Source of the DNA: Neobacillus citreus
Lineage (GTDB): Bacteria; Bacillota; Bacilli; Bacillales; Cytobacillaceae
Reading direction: 5' to 3'
DNA length: 56,066 nt
Assembly: GCF_018343545.2 (NCBI RefSeq)
Contig: NZ_JAGYPE020000038.1
Span: 1 to 56,066 of the forward strand
Shown here: in pieces, positions 1 to 9,091 of the stretch
Position numbering within the stretch: position 1 is the first letter of the stretch
Layout of the letters: each line of letters opens with the position of its first letter
The notes under the pieces: generated by a model
Told to the model about the DNA's origin: nothing
The model's database searches: none
What the model saw: only the letters and a program-made list of their open reading frames with translations
Position numbers and translations under genes: made by a program

Positions 1-150
1 GAGGCTCTTGCTTTTCTAACCGTTCGGGTGTTATGAACCTTTTATAACGACTGGGGCTCTCTCTTTCCTCGCCGTTCAGGTGTTATGAACCTTTTATAAC
101 GACTGAGCCTCTTGCTTTCCATCCCGTTCGGGCGTTATGAAGGCTACATG
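1..150. repeat. 52-bp tandem repeat, about 2.5 copies
   Basis: The core CCGTTCGGGTGTTATGAACC begins at 20, 72 (one change) and 124 (diverging after GTTATGA), an exact 52-bp period. Copies contain a TTATGAACC...TTATAACGA segment and end in GACTG. The array may start left of the window. No gene is seen in it or in the rest of 150-400. Confidence 0.8.
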
Positions 151-399
151 AGAACGGACCGTTTATTTTTTCATTAGTTTTAGCGCATCGAAAGGCTGTA
201 TGTGTCCGGACAAGCTATTTTTCTAAGTGTTAATATCCCGATAAATCCAATTAATAAATCGTTTACTAACTTGATATGGAAATAAACGCTTTCTGCATGG
301 GCTACTTGCTCTTCAATGGTTACGCGTTTGTATACTATTAGTTTTATAGGAAATAAACACGAAAATGGAACTCTTCAACCAATTTCAGCTACTGTAAAA

Positions 400-429
400 C
401 AAAAAAACCAACCTCATTATTGGTTGGTT
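400..429 (-). terminator. Rho-independent terminator of the 428-715 gene
   Basis: Stem 406-413/422-429 (AACCAACC/GGTTGGTT) is followed on the minus strand by a run of seven T. It overlaps the stop codon of the minus-strand gene. Confidence 0.8.
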
Positions 430-715
430 ATATAAGCAAACCTTTTTTTCTCCTAATTCCCTTAACTGTTTCAATAAGTACCATTATTGAATAACCAAAG
501 AGGAAAATTAAAAATAAAACAATACCGTAAAAATAGAAAGTAGCCTTATAACCAATTGGGGCAACTAATTGAAGTGATGTAAATAGAAAAATAATCAAAT
601 ATACTTCAAATAAAATAATAAAACATAAAAACAGAAGATACGGTATAACTATTTTTTTATGGAAAATCTGTTTTAAAGTAAAACCTTCCCACATTAAATC
701 AGCTATTCGTCTCAA
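428..715 (-). CDS. Small two-helix membrane protein, unknown function
   Basis: 95 residues with two strong hydrophobic stretches (about residues 24-50 and 60-83), a basic N-terminal end and a basic C-terminal tail (KGIRRKKG), giving a helical-hairpin inner-membrane protein. The start is a TTG preceded by GAAGGGG. It stands alone with its own terminator. I recognise no family and propose no function. Coding status is supported by the ribosome site, the long hydrophobic pattern and the terminator at the stop codon. Confidence 0.6.
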   Translation of the reverse strand: MRRIADLMWEGFTLKQIFHKKIVIPYLLFLCFIILFEVYLIIFLFTSLQLVAPIGYKATFYFYGIVLFLIFLFGYSIMVLIETVKGIRRKKGLLI

Positions 716-923
716 ATATACCCCTTCTTATATCCTTTTGTATATTATATTCTGAATTTTTGGTAAATATCCTTTAGACTTTTTGCATTTCCGGCAATAA
801 ATTTTAAGTAATTTTTCAATCCTCTCACCTTATATTCTTCTATTAATAATTCCATCCAATAGAAATTAGGTCAGTTGATTCTATATCGTTATAAAATATC
901 AAGTTTCTTTCAAAGCGAAACAA

Positions 924-952
924 AAGGCTGTCTAATGTTTCTAGACAGCCTT
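924..952 (-). terminator. Terminator of the yrrS-like gene
   Basis: Perfect 11-bp stem 924-934/942-952 (AAGGCTGTCTA/TAGACAGCCTT) with a 7-nt loop, followed on the minus strand by TTTGTTTCG. It lies 30 bp beyond the stop of the minus-strand gene. Confidence 0.8.
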
Positions 953-983
953 AGGACATTCTTTGGTACATCCCTTTTTCTTT

Positions 984-1625
984 TTACGAAGCTGGTTCAA
1001 CTTTTGTTGCTTGATAGCCAGAGCCATTCCATTGGAGATACACACGATATTTTGGCGAACCTTGTGCTTTTGCTGATATCGTCCCGACTGAGCCGCCTGG
1101 GTTGCTTTTGTCGCTCCCTAAAAACCATACAGTCATATTGCTTTGATCTATTCCAGTAGCAGAAGAGATTGTCTGCAGCATCTGCTGCCAATCCTGAGAA
1201 CTTGAATCATAGTTTGTAACATGCTGCTGATCCGTTTGTGCCGGTGTTTCCGGTGCAGGTGATGTTGGTGAACTTACCTGTGAACTATCCGAAGAAGATG
1301 AGGATGCATTGCCTGCTGCTGGATCACTATTCGTTTGATCACTTTGAGTTTGATCTTCAGACGATGAGTCGTCATTTGCTTGATTACTTGATGAACTCTT
1401 TTTCTCAGCTGGCTCATCCTTCTTTATATTTTGAACTGATTGTTTTTCGGCTGAAGCTTGAACACTTTTTTGAGATGCTGCCTTGTCATCTCCTCCCGAA
1501 AAAATCGAATAAGATACAAATGCAATAAGTATAAGGACAATTACAATTGATCCGTTTAAAATGATATTGATTTTTTTCCTCTTTGCTCTGTGCGTTGCAC
1601 GTGAGTTGTCTAGAAAATTTTTCAA
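984..1625 (-). CDS. yrrS: YrrS-like (DUF1510) membrane-anchored protein
   Basis: About 213 residues: a short basic cytoplasmic segment (RATHRAKRKK), one transmembrane helix (about 20-42), a long low-complexity Ser/Asp/Gln/Glu linker (about 48-135), then a folded C-terminal domain of about 75 residues (DWQQMLQTISSATGI ... YRVYLQWNGSGYQATKVE) typical of DUF1510/YrrS. The domain should lie outside the membrane. In B. subtilis yrrS neighbours the penicillin-binding protein gene pbpI; here it is monocistronic. A TTG start at 1625 is preferred because GGGAGAG sits about 8 nt upstream, whereas the GTG at 1634 would touch it. Biochemical role is unknown. Confidence 0.8.
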   Translation of the reverse strand: MKNFLDNSRATHRAKRKKINIILNGSIVIVLILIAFVSYSIFSGGDDKAASQKSVQASAEKQSVQNIKKDEPAEKKSSSSNQANDDSSSEDQTQSDQTNSDPAAGNASSSSSDSSQVSSPTSPAPETPAQTDQQHVTNYDSSSQDWQQMLQTISSATGIDQSNMTVWFLGSDKSNPGGSVGTISAKAQGSPKYRVYLQWNGSGYQATKVEPAS

Positions 1626-1987
1626 AATAACCACTCTCCCAAAACTGAGACTCTCAACATTCTACCATGTGTGGGGAATAACTTGAAGTATTCTATCACC
1701 CTATTCCACATTTTGGTACCTTTTCTCTATTTTCTAATACCTTTCATGAAGCTTTTTAACTATTTCGGAAAGCAACTTTATGCCCCTTTTTCGTTACCAG
1801 TCACATTTCAACTTTATTGTTTCCTAACTTTTAAGTACTATGATTCTATCCAATCCTAATGGGAGCCTCCACCCCCCATTTAAAACAATTGGAGTAATTC
1901 CAAGCTCCTCTGCTTTAAAAGAGCTTCGAAATTAATTATTATATCAAAATAAGATATAATGAAAAAAAATACTTGAGGTGATTTTCA

Positions 1988-2728
1988 TTGGATTATGATT
2001 CACAGTCAGATCAACAAGTAGAAAAAGAGAATGTAGAAGAAAATATAGAAAGAGATTACCCGACGAGGCAAGCTGTCAAAAGAGAACGAGAAAAAAAGGA
2101 ACATAATAAATTGTCTATGGGGAAGAACAAAAAAGCCGATGATAATGGCTTTGCGGGAGTATCCTCGATATTCAAGTTCTTTTCGTCAAATAAGAAAAAG
2201 AAAGTAAAGATGTTTTGGATAAAACTAGTCTTTAAGATTTTTGTTATAGCGGCCGTTTTTTTCGACATCAACTTCATTCTGAACTTTATGAAAGATCCTA
2301 TTAGTAATTTTCCGCATACATTATCTGTAGTTGGAATGTGTGCAGGAATTAATTTTATTGCCATTTTGGTTCTGTTTTTTAAAAATTCATTGATAAGGTT
2401 GTATCTCTCCCTATTTGCAATAGTAGGATCATTTGCGTATTACATCTATGTAAATTATACGAATCTTTCTTTTTTGGGTGTTAACACCATAGCTTCAGTG
2501 CTTGTTATTATTTCGTTATTAATGGTCATAAATCCTAAACTAAATTATTATGTAAAAAGCATATTGTTACTAGTGATACCTGTCTCTGGGGTATATTTTA
2601 GTGGTAATAAATACGCACTTGTATGGACTCTTATGATTAATGCCGGATTGATATTATTATTTAGAATGCCTAAATCATCTAAAAAAGAAGAAGATAGAAT
2701 AAAAAGAAACATAAAGCAATCAGCTTAA
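1988..2728 (+). CDS. Polytopic membrane protein with charged N-terminal tail, unknown
   Basis: 246 residues. The first 75 are highly charged (Glu/Lys-rich, with runs such as NKKKKVK) and should be cytoplasmic. About six hydrophobic segments follow (near 80-100, 112-130, 136-155, 163-182, 188-205, 209-226), ending in a charged tail. TTG start at 1988 with GAGGTG 7 nt upstream; TATAAT lies at 1955-1960 but without a convincing -35. A strong terminator follows. No enzyme motif is visible. The 353 bp before it (1635-1987) hold nothing else I can support. Confidence 0.65.
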   Translation: MDYDSQSDQQVEKENVEENIERDYPTRQAVKREREKKEHNKLSMGKNKKADDNGFAGVSSIFKFFSSNKKKKVKMFWIKLVFKIFVIAAVFFDINFILNFMKDPISNFPHTLSVVGMCAGINFIAILVLFFKNSLIRLYLSLFAIVGSFAYYIYVNYTNLSFLGVNTIASVLVIISLLMVINPKLNYYVKSILLLVIPVSGVYFSGNKYALVWTLMINAGLILLFRMPKSSKKEEDRIKRNIKQSA

Positions 2729-2752
2729 TTGAGATGTTTTGAATGAAAATAG

Positions 2753-2800
2753 GCCGAAAATATACATTTGTTTAAAACACTTGTATATTTTCGGCTTATT
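2753..2800 (+). terminator. Terminator after the 1988-2728 gene
   Basis: Perfect 14-bp stem 2753-2766/2782-2795 (GCCGAAAATATACA and its complement) with a short T-rich tail. It may also serve the convergent gene at 2876-3301. Confidence 0.75.
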
Positions 2801-2875
2801 AAAAATTTCAAATATGTAAACATATGTTTAGTCAAAAACAACCTTATTAAGTATTTTTATAATAGAATCAATTTT

Positions 2876-3301
2876 TCACACCTTTAACAGTTGTTTATCC
2901 AATTCACGTACTTGATCATATGCTTTTAATAGATGTACCGGTACGAGTGTTCTTCCATGTTCCCAAGCATTTTCTTCGACTTCTGCTAAAAGCTGTTTCT
3001 TATCTTCTTCTTTTCCATAATAGAGAGTCTTTAAAACTCGAGGATTTTTCCTGAATTCCAAATAATAACCTAGCTGATGATAAAGAATAATTTTCGTAAA
3101 GTTTTCATCTGATTCTCTAACTTTAAAGTTAATTTTAGCGTTATATCCGTTAATTTGTAGGTAGTTAAACTTTATCGTATTTGTGGATACGTTATAACTC
3201 ATTGGTGCAGCGAGTTTGTTGGTGAATTCAACATTTATTTTTAGTTTAAGCTCTTTTAATGTATTTGTAATGATCTTCTCAATATCCCACATATAAAGCA
3301 T
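2876..3301 (-). CDS. Hypothetical protein with degenerate zincin-like helix
   Basis: 141 residues, soluble. The middle reads IILYHQLGYYLEF and later EVEENAWEHGRTLVP. This is the layout of small HExxH metallopeptidase-like proteins (helix with HExGHxL, then a downstream E..AW helix), but the catalytic Glu is Gln and the second His is Tyr. If the resemblance is real it would be a non-catalytic relative. AGGAAAGG precedes the ATG at 3301. Family assignment is inference. Confidence 0.55.
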   Translation of the reverse strand: MLYMWDIEKIITNTLKELKLKINVEFTNKLAAPMSYNVSTNTIKFNYLQINGYNAKINFKVRESDENFTKIILYHQLGYYLEFRKNPRVLKTLYYGKEEDKKQLLAEVEENAWEHGRTLVPVHLLKAYDQVRELDKQLLKV

Positions 3302-3690
3302 ATGATTTTTCCTTTCCTAAAAAAACATTTTCAACTCTATTAGTCTTCGTAATTAATAAACAAAGCAAATATTAAATTGGCATGTTGAAGTTGTTTTAAC
3401 AATATAATACGCCTGCATAATGTAACAAGAGTCATTTTTCATAATTTTTGTTATGGACTATACTCCCTTTTATTAATAAGGTACATAAAAAAAAGACCGT
3501 TCTTCATGTTAACGGGTTCTCTTTTGAGGTTCAAAAAAATTTCACAATACATTTTTAACGTGAATTCAGACATGAATTCACGTTTTAAAAGTAAGAGAAT
3601 TTCTTTGTAACGAGAAATGCTTTTTATTTTTGTAAAAATAAAAGGATATTTCAATACAACAATAATATAATAAAAAACAATATTAATTTA

Positions 3691-3724
3691 TTGTAAAACG
3701 ATAAGCCACATGATAAAATCATGT
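3691..3724 (+). promoter_or_regulatory. Sigma-A promoter overlapped by a palindromic operator
   Basis: TTGTAA (3691-3696), 17-bp spacer, TAAAAT (3714-3719) upstream of the YoaS-like gene at 3752. The inverted repeat ACATGAT-AAA-ATCATGT (3708-3724) covers the -10 element, a position suited to repression, possibly by the HTH protein encoded second in this operon. The rest of 3302-3690 shows no gene I can support. Confidence 0.6.
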
Positions 3725-3751
3725 TGTCATTAAATAAGTGAGGTGTTTTAA

Positions 3752-4237
3752 ATGAAGGTTAAACGAGGTTCAACCACTTTCTTAAAGGTAATTATTTTTC
3801 TGGCTGGAATTGCAGTTCTTGCTTTATGCATATTTTTAGTGCCCCCTATGGCGCATTTCGCAGCAAAAATGTTTCCAAATATTGCCCCAATGAAATATCT
3901 CGTTTTCATCGTGATGTATGGAGCAGCTGTGCCTTTTTACTTTGCTCTCTATCAGGCTTTCAATCTTTTACGGTACATTGACAAGAACACAGCGTTCTCG
4001 GAATTATCTGTAAAGGCGTTAAGGAACATAAAGTACTGTGCGATTACAATCAGTGTTTTGTATGTATTAGGTTTGCCACTCTTTCATTTTATAGCGAAGA
4101 AAGTTGACCCTCCTATTGGATTCCTGGGAATATTCATCATTTTTGCTTCGTTGGTTATCGCCGTTTTTGCGGCTATCCTCCAACGGCTTCTACAAGAGGC
4201 GATTAACATAAAATCAGAAAATGATTTGACAATCTGA
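3752..4237 (+). CDS. yoaS: DUF2975 membrane protein, YoaS-like
   Basis: 161 residues with four transmembrane helices (about 10-32, 45-68, 93-115, 122-145), the pattern of DUF2975/YoaS proteins. ATG start with GAGGTG upstream. The next gene encodes a YozG-type XRE regulator whose ribosome site overlaps this stop codon, so the two are translationally linked. The same pair (yoaS with yozG) exists in B. subtilis. The function is not established; the pairing resembles membrane-sensor plus regulator modules. Confidence 0.75.
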   Translation: MKVKRGSTTFLKVIIFLAGIAVLALCIFLVPPMAHFAAKMFPNIAPMKYLVFIVMYGAAVPFYFALYQAFNLLRYIDKNTAFSELSVKALRNIKYCAITISVLYVLGLPLFHFIAKKVDPPIGFLGIFIIFASLVIAVFAAILQRLLQEAINIKSENDLTI

Positions 4238-4247
4238 GGTGTTTGAT

Positions 4248-4466
4248 ATGGCAATTATTATTAATATTGATGTGATGTTAGCAAAACGAAAAATGAGCGT
4301 AACGGAGCTTTCGGAGAGGGTTGGAATTACGATGGCGAATCTTTCCATTCTGAAAAATGGGAAAGCAAAAGCGGTTCGCTTTTCAACATTAGAAGCGATA
4401 TGTAAGACTTTGGATTGTCAGCCAGGTGATATTTTGGAGTACAAAAGCGACGAAGACATTCGATAA
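4248..4466 (+). CDS. yozG: YozG-like XRE/Cro-type HTH regulator
   Basis: 72 residues, nearly all one HTH domain: MLAKRKMSVTELSERVGITMANLSILKNGK gives the classical helix-turn-helix, followed by TLEAICKTLDCQPGDILEY, typical of the YozG/YdaS-like Cro family. ATG 4248 is preferred over an in-frame GTG at 4239 because TGAGGTG (4235-4241) serves as its ribosome site. It probably binds the palindrome on the operon promoter at 3708-3724 (inference). Confidence 0.85.
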   Translation: MAIIINIDVMLAKRKMSVTELSERVGITMANLSILKNGKAKAVRFSTLEAICKTLDCQPGDILEYKSDEDIR

Positions 4467-4509
4467 AAACAAACAACAAATTTATTTAACTGGAGTCGAT
4501 AGAGAATTT

Positions 4510-4546
4510 AAGGGATAGCGATTAAGCTATCCCTTCTTTACTTTAT
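4510..4546 (+). terminator. Terminator of the yoaS-yozG operon
   Basis: Stem 4510-4519/4526-4535 (AAGGGATAGC/GCTATCCCTT) followed by CTTTACTTTATT. Confidence 0.75.
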
Positions 4547-4625
4547 TGATATTATTTACTTAGGAATTTCCATTGAGAATTGCATTGGTATTCAACCTTC
4601 TATTGGGAAAGCATCTAACGTATTT

Positions 4626-6059
4626 TTAATTACTGCTCTTCCGTATTGCCACTGAAACTAACTTTGTTTCAAGATAGTCTTCTAACCCGTACTTCCCGCC
4701 TTCTCTTCCTAGTCCGCTTTCCTTGACGCCGCCAAATGGAGCCTGAACAACGAAAGGAGCTGGGTCGTTAACACCTACCATGCCATATTCCAGCCTCTCC
4801 GACACACGGTGTGTCCTTGAAAGATCATTTGTATAAAAATAAGATGCCAAGCCGTATTCGGTATTATTAGCTTTTTGAATGACTTCTTCTTCTGTACTAA
4901 AGCGGATGATTGGAGCAACAGGTCCAAAGGTTTCTTCATAAGTGATTTTCATTTCATCATTAACATCGACCAACACTGTCGGTGAAAAGTAATAACCGTT
5001 TTTAAATTCACCGTCCGTTAATGGCTTTCCGCCGCAAAGAATGGCAGCTCCCTTATGAACGGCGTCAGTCACATGTTCATAAGACTTATTTACAGCATTC
5101 TGATTAACCAGTGGTCCAATTTGAGTTTTTTCATCTAAGCCATTACCGACTACCATGGAGGAAACCTTGTCCGCAAAACGCCTGGAAAATTCTTCATAAA
5201 TCGAATCATGAACGTATATGCGGTTCGCACAAACACATTGCTGCCCGCCTGAGGCGAATTTACTGCTGATGGTACCTTCAATAGCCAGGTCAATGTCCGC
5301 GTCCTCAAAAACGATAAACGGTGCATGCCCGCCAAGCTCCATAGAAACGCGTTTTACTGTGTCAGCGGATTGACGAATCAGCTTCTTTCCAACTTCAGTA
5401 GAACCTGTAAATGAAATTTTCCGGACAACCTCGCTCTCCATTAGTGCTCCGACTACTTCAGAGGAGTCCCCAATGACAAGATTGACAACACCCTCGGGCA
5501 ATCCGGCTTCATCAAATATTCTAAATAGCTCAAGAGTTGATAACGGCGCCTCTCGGGATGGGCGGAACACGACGGTGCACCCTACCGCTAATGCGGGGCC
5601 TAGTTTTCTGGCACCCATTGATAACGGGAAATTCCAAGGTGTAATGGCACCGACAACGCCAATTGGTTGTTTTAAAACAGAAATTCTTTTATTTGGCGCA
5701 GATGCCGGGACAATATCGCCATATACACGTCGGGCTTCTTCCGCATACCATTTAAAAAAGGCAATCGTACTGCCCACCTCATATCGGGCATTATGGATAG
5801 CTTTCCCCATTTCTTTCGTGATCGTTTGAGCCAGCTGCTCTTGCTTCTTTTCCAATAAATCTACTACTTTATGCAAGTATGCACCGCGCTGTTCTCCGGT
5901 TAAAGCGGACCATGATGGAAAAGCATGTTTAGCCGCCTCAATCGCCCTTTCAGTCTCTTCCCTGCCAACTAAATAGACTGTATCGACCAGTTCACCATTG
6001 GCGGGATTGGTCACCTTTAATACACGTTCGGTTTCTATCCATTTTCCATTAATATACAT
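4626..6059 (-). CDS. NAD(P)-dependent aldehyde dehydrogenase (ChnE/GabD type)
   Basis: 477 residues, the usual length of succinate-semialdehyde-dehydrogenase-like ALDHs. It shows the cofactor region (ITPWNFPLSMGARKLGPALAVG), the general-base Glu in VSMELGG, and the catalytic Cys in FASGGQQCVCANR. It is last in the ketone operon; its ATG overlaps the ADH stop as TAATG. In the known cyclohexanone pathway this step oxidises 6-oxohexanoate to adipate (ChnE), so an omega-oxoacid is the likely substrate. The gabD-like assignment is by family; the ChnE-like role is inferred from context. Confidence 0.85.
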   Translation of the reverse strand: MYINGKWIETERVLKVTNPANGELVDTVYLVGREETERAIEAAKHAFPSWSALTGEQRGAYLHKVVDLLEKKQEQLAQTITKEMGKAIHNARYEVGSTIAFFKWYAEEARRVYGDIVPASAPNKRISVLKQPIGVVGAITPWNFPLSMGARKLGPALAVGCTVVFRPSREAPLSTLELFRIFDEAGLPEGVVNLVIGDSSEVVGALMESEVVRKISFTGSTEVGKKLIRQSADTVKRVSMELGGHAPFIVFEDADIDLAIEGTISSKFASGGQQCVCANRIYVHDSIYEEFSRRFADKVSSMVVGNGLDEKTQIGPLVNQNAVNKSYEHVTDAVHKGAAILCGGKPLTDGEFKNGYYFSPTVLVDVNDEMKITYEETFGPVAPIIRFSTEEEVIQKANNTEYGLASYFYTNDLSRTHRVSERLEYGMVGVNDPAPFVVQAPFGGVKESGLGREGGKYGLEDYLETKLVSVAIRKSSN

Positions 6060-7267
6060 TATACAAACGTAGCCTCCTGCTGATATAGTGGTAAAACTCT
6101 TTTATAAATCTTGATAATATCTTCCTTCTCAGCCTTACGGGGATTATTAGGGATGGTTCCTTTATCATCCATCGCATCATTTGCCAAGCGATCTACCATA
6201 TCCTCTGTAAACTGGATGCCTAGATAATTGAAATCACTTGGAATATCTAGTGACTGATTAAAATCACGGAGTATACCTGCCAAGCTTTTAGCAGCATTCC
6301 GATCATCAACTGAGATTAAGGAAAAATCGATAACTCTCGCAATTTCCGCATACTTTTTATAGTTGGCGATTAAGTTGTACTCAACTACACTTGGTAATAG
6401 AATGGCATTGGCCAAGCCATGTGGTACATGGTAGACCGCTGACATCGGGTGGGAACAAGAGTGAACGATGCCCAATCCGCCCAGACCGAAAGCCATCCCG
6501 GCAATTGTGCTTGCTAAGTGGACTTGTGACCTTGCCTCAAGGTTGTCTGGATGGGCATAGGCAGCAGGCAAGTGCTCCTTCAACATTTTGATTGCCCGTA
6601 TCGCCAATCCATCTGTGATGGGAGTGGCGCGTATGGATACATAGGCTTCAACCGCATGAACTAAAGCATCAATTCCTGTTGTGGCAACTATCTGACGCGG
6701 CAGCGAGGCCGTTAATAATGGGTCCACAATGGCAATTTTTGGTGCCAAGGTCGGTGCCGCGATTACATATTTCCTTCCTGCCTTATGGTCGGTAATGACC
6801 GATACAGTTGTTACCTCAGAACCGGTTCCGACCGTTGTTGGAATCGCAAATAACGTGGGAATTTCATTGACAACCGGCTTTTCGCCACGCCGGTAATCAA
6901 GGATATGCCCTGGGTGACTGACCGCTACACCAACCGCTTTGGCAAAATCCATCGCGCTTCCACCACCGATGGCAAGAATCATATCACAGCCTTCAGCCTT
7001 ATATAACTCTGATCCTTTCATGACGGTTTCCGCATGTGGATTGGGCTCCACTTCGGAAAAAATGATAGATTCAATTCCGTCTCTCTTTAAAATGGCATAA
7101 ATTTTATGTGGAATGCCGGCTTTAACAAGCCCCTGATCAGTCGCAATAAAAACCTTTGACTTCTTACATTCTTTAATCTTAGATGCCAAGTGAGCCTCCA
7201 AGCTGTTAACTCCAAAAATAACAAGGGTCGGCAAGGCGGAATTGAAGGATTGTTGACTTAAAAACAA
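6059..7267 (-). CDS. Iron-containing alcohol dehydrogenase (group III)
   Basis: 402 residues. GGGSAMDFAKAVG (about residues 100-112) is the group III nucleotide-binding motif. The metal-binding histidines are seen in GLGGLGIVHSCSHPMSAVYHVPHGLANA, with an Asp in the DALVHAVEAY segment. Start is TTG with AGGAGGG 8 nt upstream. It lies between the BVMO and ALDH genes and fits oxidation of the hydroxyacid released by lactone or ester hydrolysis (ChnD-like role, although Acinetobacter ChnD is zinc-dependent). Family certain, substrate inferred. Confidence 0.85.
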   Translation of the reverse strand: MFLSQQSFNSALPTLVIFGVNSLEAHLASKIKECKKSKVFIATDQGLVKAGIPHKIYAILKRDGIESIIFSEVEPNPHAETVMKGSELYKAEGCDMILAIGGGSAMDFAKAVGVAVSHPGHILDYRRGEKPVVNEIPTLFAIPTTVGTGSEVTTVSVITDHKAGRKYVIAAPTLAPKIAIVDPLLTASLPRQIVATTGIDALVHAVEAYVSIRATPITDGLAIRAIKMLKEHLPAAYAHPDNLEARSQVHLASTIAGMAFGLGGLGIVHSCSHPMSAVYHVPHGLANAILLPSVVEYNLIANYKKYAEIARVIDFSLISVDDRNAAKSLAGILRDFNQSLDIPSDFNYLGIQFTEDMVDRLANDAMDDKGTIPNNPRKAEKEDIIKIYKRVLPLYQQEATFV

Positions 7268-7431
7268 AGAAAGATCCCTCCTATTAAACTAGCTTTTGAT
7301 TAAAGTTTCCTTCAATCTTTTCAGGAATCAAAACATCATCTTAAATTGTGCGAATCCTGCTCCTGTTGAAATAGAAACAAGGGATGATACGAATCCGTTT
7401 GGTTCGTCTCTTCCTCGGTATCTGCGTTATT

Positions 7432-9060
7432 TTATTTCTTTTTTACTGCCGCACGGTCGAAAGCAAAACCTTTATATCCAGCCTCTTTTATGAAGCTGCG
7501 GTAGTTTCCTAGGCCGCCGACATAGAATCGGACCGCATTTTTCTTGCCTGGGATATTCGCTCCAAATATCCACGATTCTATCTTTGAAAACAGTGTAGCT
7601 TCTGCCATCGATTTGCATAATGCAAGCCATTCGTTTTCGGCTTCCTGTGTCGGTTCGATGGTCGTCATGTTATTTTCCATCATGTACTTGACTGTATCTG
7701 AGATCCATTCTACCTGGGTCTCAATACTTGGTGTCAAATTGGTGAATGGACCGTTCGGACCTAGGACCATGAACATATTTGGAAAATCAGTATTTGTCAT
7801 GCCAAGATACCCTGTCGGTCCATCTGCCCACTTTTCATTAATGGAAACACCTCCGCGGCCCCGCAAATCGATTTTGACATAGTTGCCCTCAACCGCATCG
7901 AAACCGGTTGCATAGATAATCACATCAAGCTCATACTCACCGTCAGTAGTACGGACCCCTTTTGGTGTAATTTCTACAATCAGATTTTCCTTTACATCAA
8001 CAAGTGAAACATTGTCGCGGTTAAAGGTTTGGTAATACCCATTGTCACAAAGCGGACGTTTCGCATAATAGTCAGTAGGTGTCAGCTTTCTGGCTGTTTT
8101 CGGGTCTTTGACAATTTCGTGAATCTTCTTACGGATAAAATTAGCGGCTGCTTCATTGGCTTCAGGATTGATAGCTATATCGTTGAAGGTTCCAAACATG
8201 AAATAGAAACCGCCCCCTTCATTCCATGCCGCTTCAAAGACACGTTCCTGTTCTTCTTTAGAAACGGTAACAGCAGAGATGTTGGACTCTTCAAAGCCAA
8301 ATGCCACGGCTGAGGATTTAACCTGCTTCCAAATCTCATCGTAATTTTTCTTGATTTCAGTAATCTCTTCTTCTGACTGAGGACGCAGCCCGACCGGCAC
8401 ACTATACTGTGGTGACCGCTGAAATACGGTTAGATGCCCAACCTCCGGGGCGATGGCTGTGATGGTCTGAACCCCTGTTGAACCTGTTCCGATTACACCC
8501 ACTCGTTTTCCATTAAGGTCAACGCCAGCTGGCCAGGCCCCCGTATGATATTGCTCACCCTTAAAGGTCTCTCTGCCCTTGAAATTAGGTACGTTTGTAG
8601 CCGAGAGCAAACCAAGACCATTTACGATGAACTTAGCCCTGACTTTATCCCCCCTGTCGGTCACAATTTCCCACAGGTTTGTTTCCTCGTTGAAATGGGC
8701 TGCTGTTACTTTAGTGGAAAATTGAAAGCTTTGTCTGATGTCAAACCGGTCGGCAACATGCTCCAAATACTCAAGAATTTCCGGTTGAGTCAAATAGGTA
8801 TTTTTCCAAGTCCAGTCCTGAAGGAGAGCTTTATCAAAGGAATATCGGTAAACAAAGCTTCGTGTATCTGAAAGTGCTCCAGGATAACGGTTCCAGTACC
8901 AGGTTCCACCGACTCCAGTGCCTTTTTCATAGCCCCGTACATGCAGGCCCAATTCATTTCTTAGCTTGTGAACTGCATACAATCCGGCAAATCCAGCACC
9001 GACAACTACCGCATCAAATTCAGGCACATTGGTAACGCTGTCATTTTTATGGTAAGTCAT
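7432..9060 (-). CDS. chnB: Type I Baeyer-Villiger monooxygenase, cyclohexanone-monooxygenase-like
   Basis: 542 residues, as in Acinetobacter ChnB. FAD motif GAGFAG near 20, GGTWYWNRYPGALSD near 52, the type I BVMO fingerprint FKGEQYHTGAWP (FxGxxxHTxxWP), and the NADPH motif GVIGTGSTG. The stretches ATGFDAVEGNYV, MVLGPNGPFTNL, VEWISDTV and WIFGANIPGKKN closely recall ChnB as I remember it. It inserts oxygen next to a ketone carbonyl to give a lactone or ester. Start ATG 9060 with AGAGGAG upstream; a longer reading to 9174 has no ribosome site and overlaps the hydrolase. It sits 31 bp after the hydrolase and before ADH and ALDH. Confidence 0.9.
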   Translation of the reverse strand: MTYHKNDSVTNVPEFDAVVVGAGFAGLYAVHKLRNELGLHVRGYEKGTGVGGTWYWNRYPGALSDTRSFVYRYSFDKALLQDWTWKNTYLTQPEILEYLEHVADRFDIRQSFQFSTKVTAAHFNEETNLWEIVTDRGDKVRAKFIVNGLGLLSATNVPNFKGRETFKGEQYHTGAWPAGVDLNGKRVGVIGTGSTGVQTITAIAPEVGHLTVFQRSPQYSVPVGLRPQSEEEITEIKKNYDEIWKQVKSSAVAFGFEESNISAVTVSKEEQERVFEAAWNEGGGFYFMFGTFNDIAINPEANEAAANFIRKKIHEIVKDPKTARKLTPTDYYAKRPLCDNGYYQTFNRDNVSLVDVKENLIVEITPKGVRTTDGEYELDVIIYATGFDAVEGNYVKIDLRGRGGVSINEKWADGPTGYLGMTNTDFPNMFMVLGPNGPFTNLTPSIETQVEWISDTVKYMMENNMTTIEPTQEAENEWLALCKSMAEATLFSKIESWIFGANIPGKKNAVRFYVGGLGNYRSFIKEAGYKGFAFDRAAVKKK

Positions 9061-9091
9061 AATCGTTCTCCTCTCATTAGTTGAACTATAT

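Noticed and set aside
1..150. CRISPR array
   Set aside because: Copies are contiguous 52-bp tandem units without unique spacers and no cas genes are present.
1932..1960. Sigma-A promoter before 1988
   Set aside because: TATAAT is good but no acceptable -35 lies 16-18 bp upstream.
3451..3654. 67-residue ORF on the minus strand
   Set aside because: AT-rich, no ribosome site, no motif; lies upstream of the 3691 promoter as a chance frame.
5473..5829. 118-residue plus-strand ORF
   Set aside because: Shadow of the aldehyde dehydrogenase gene on the other strand.
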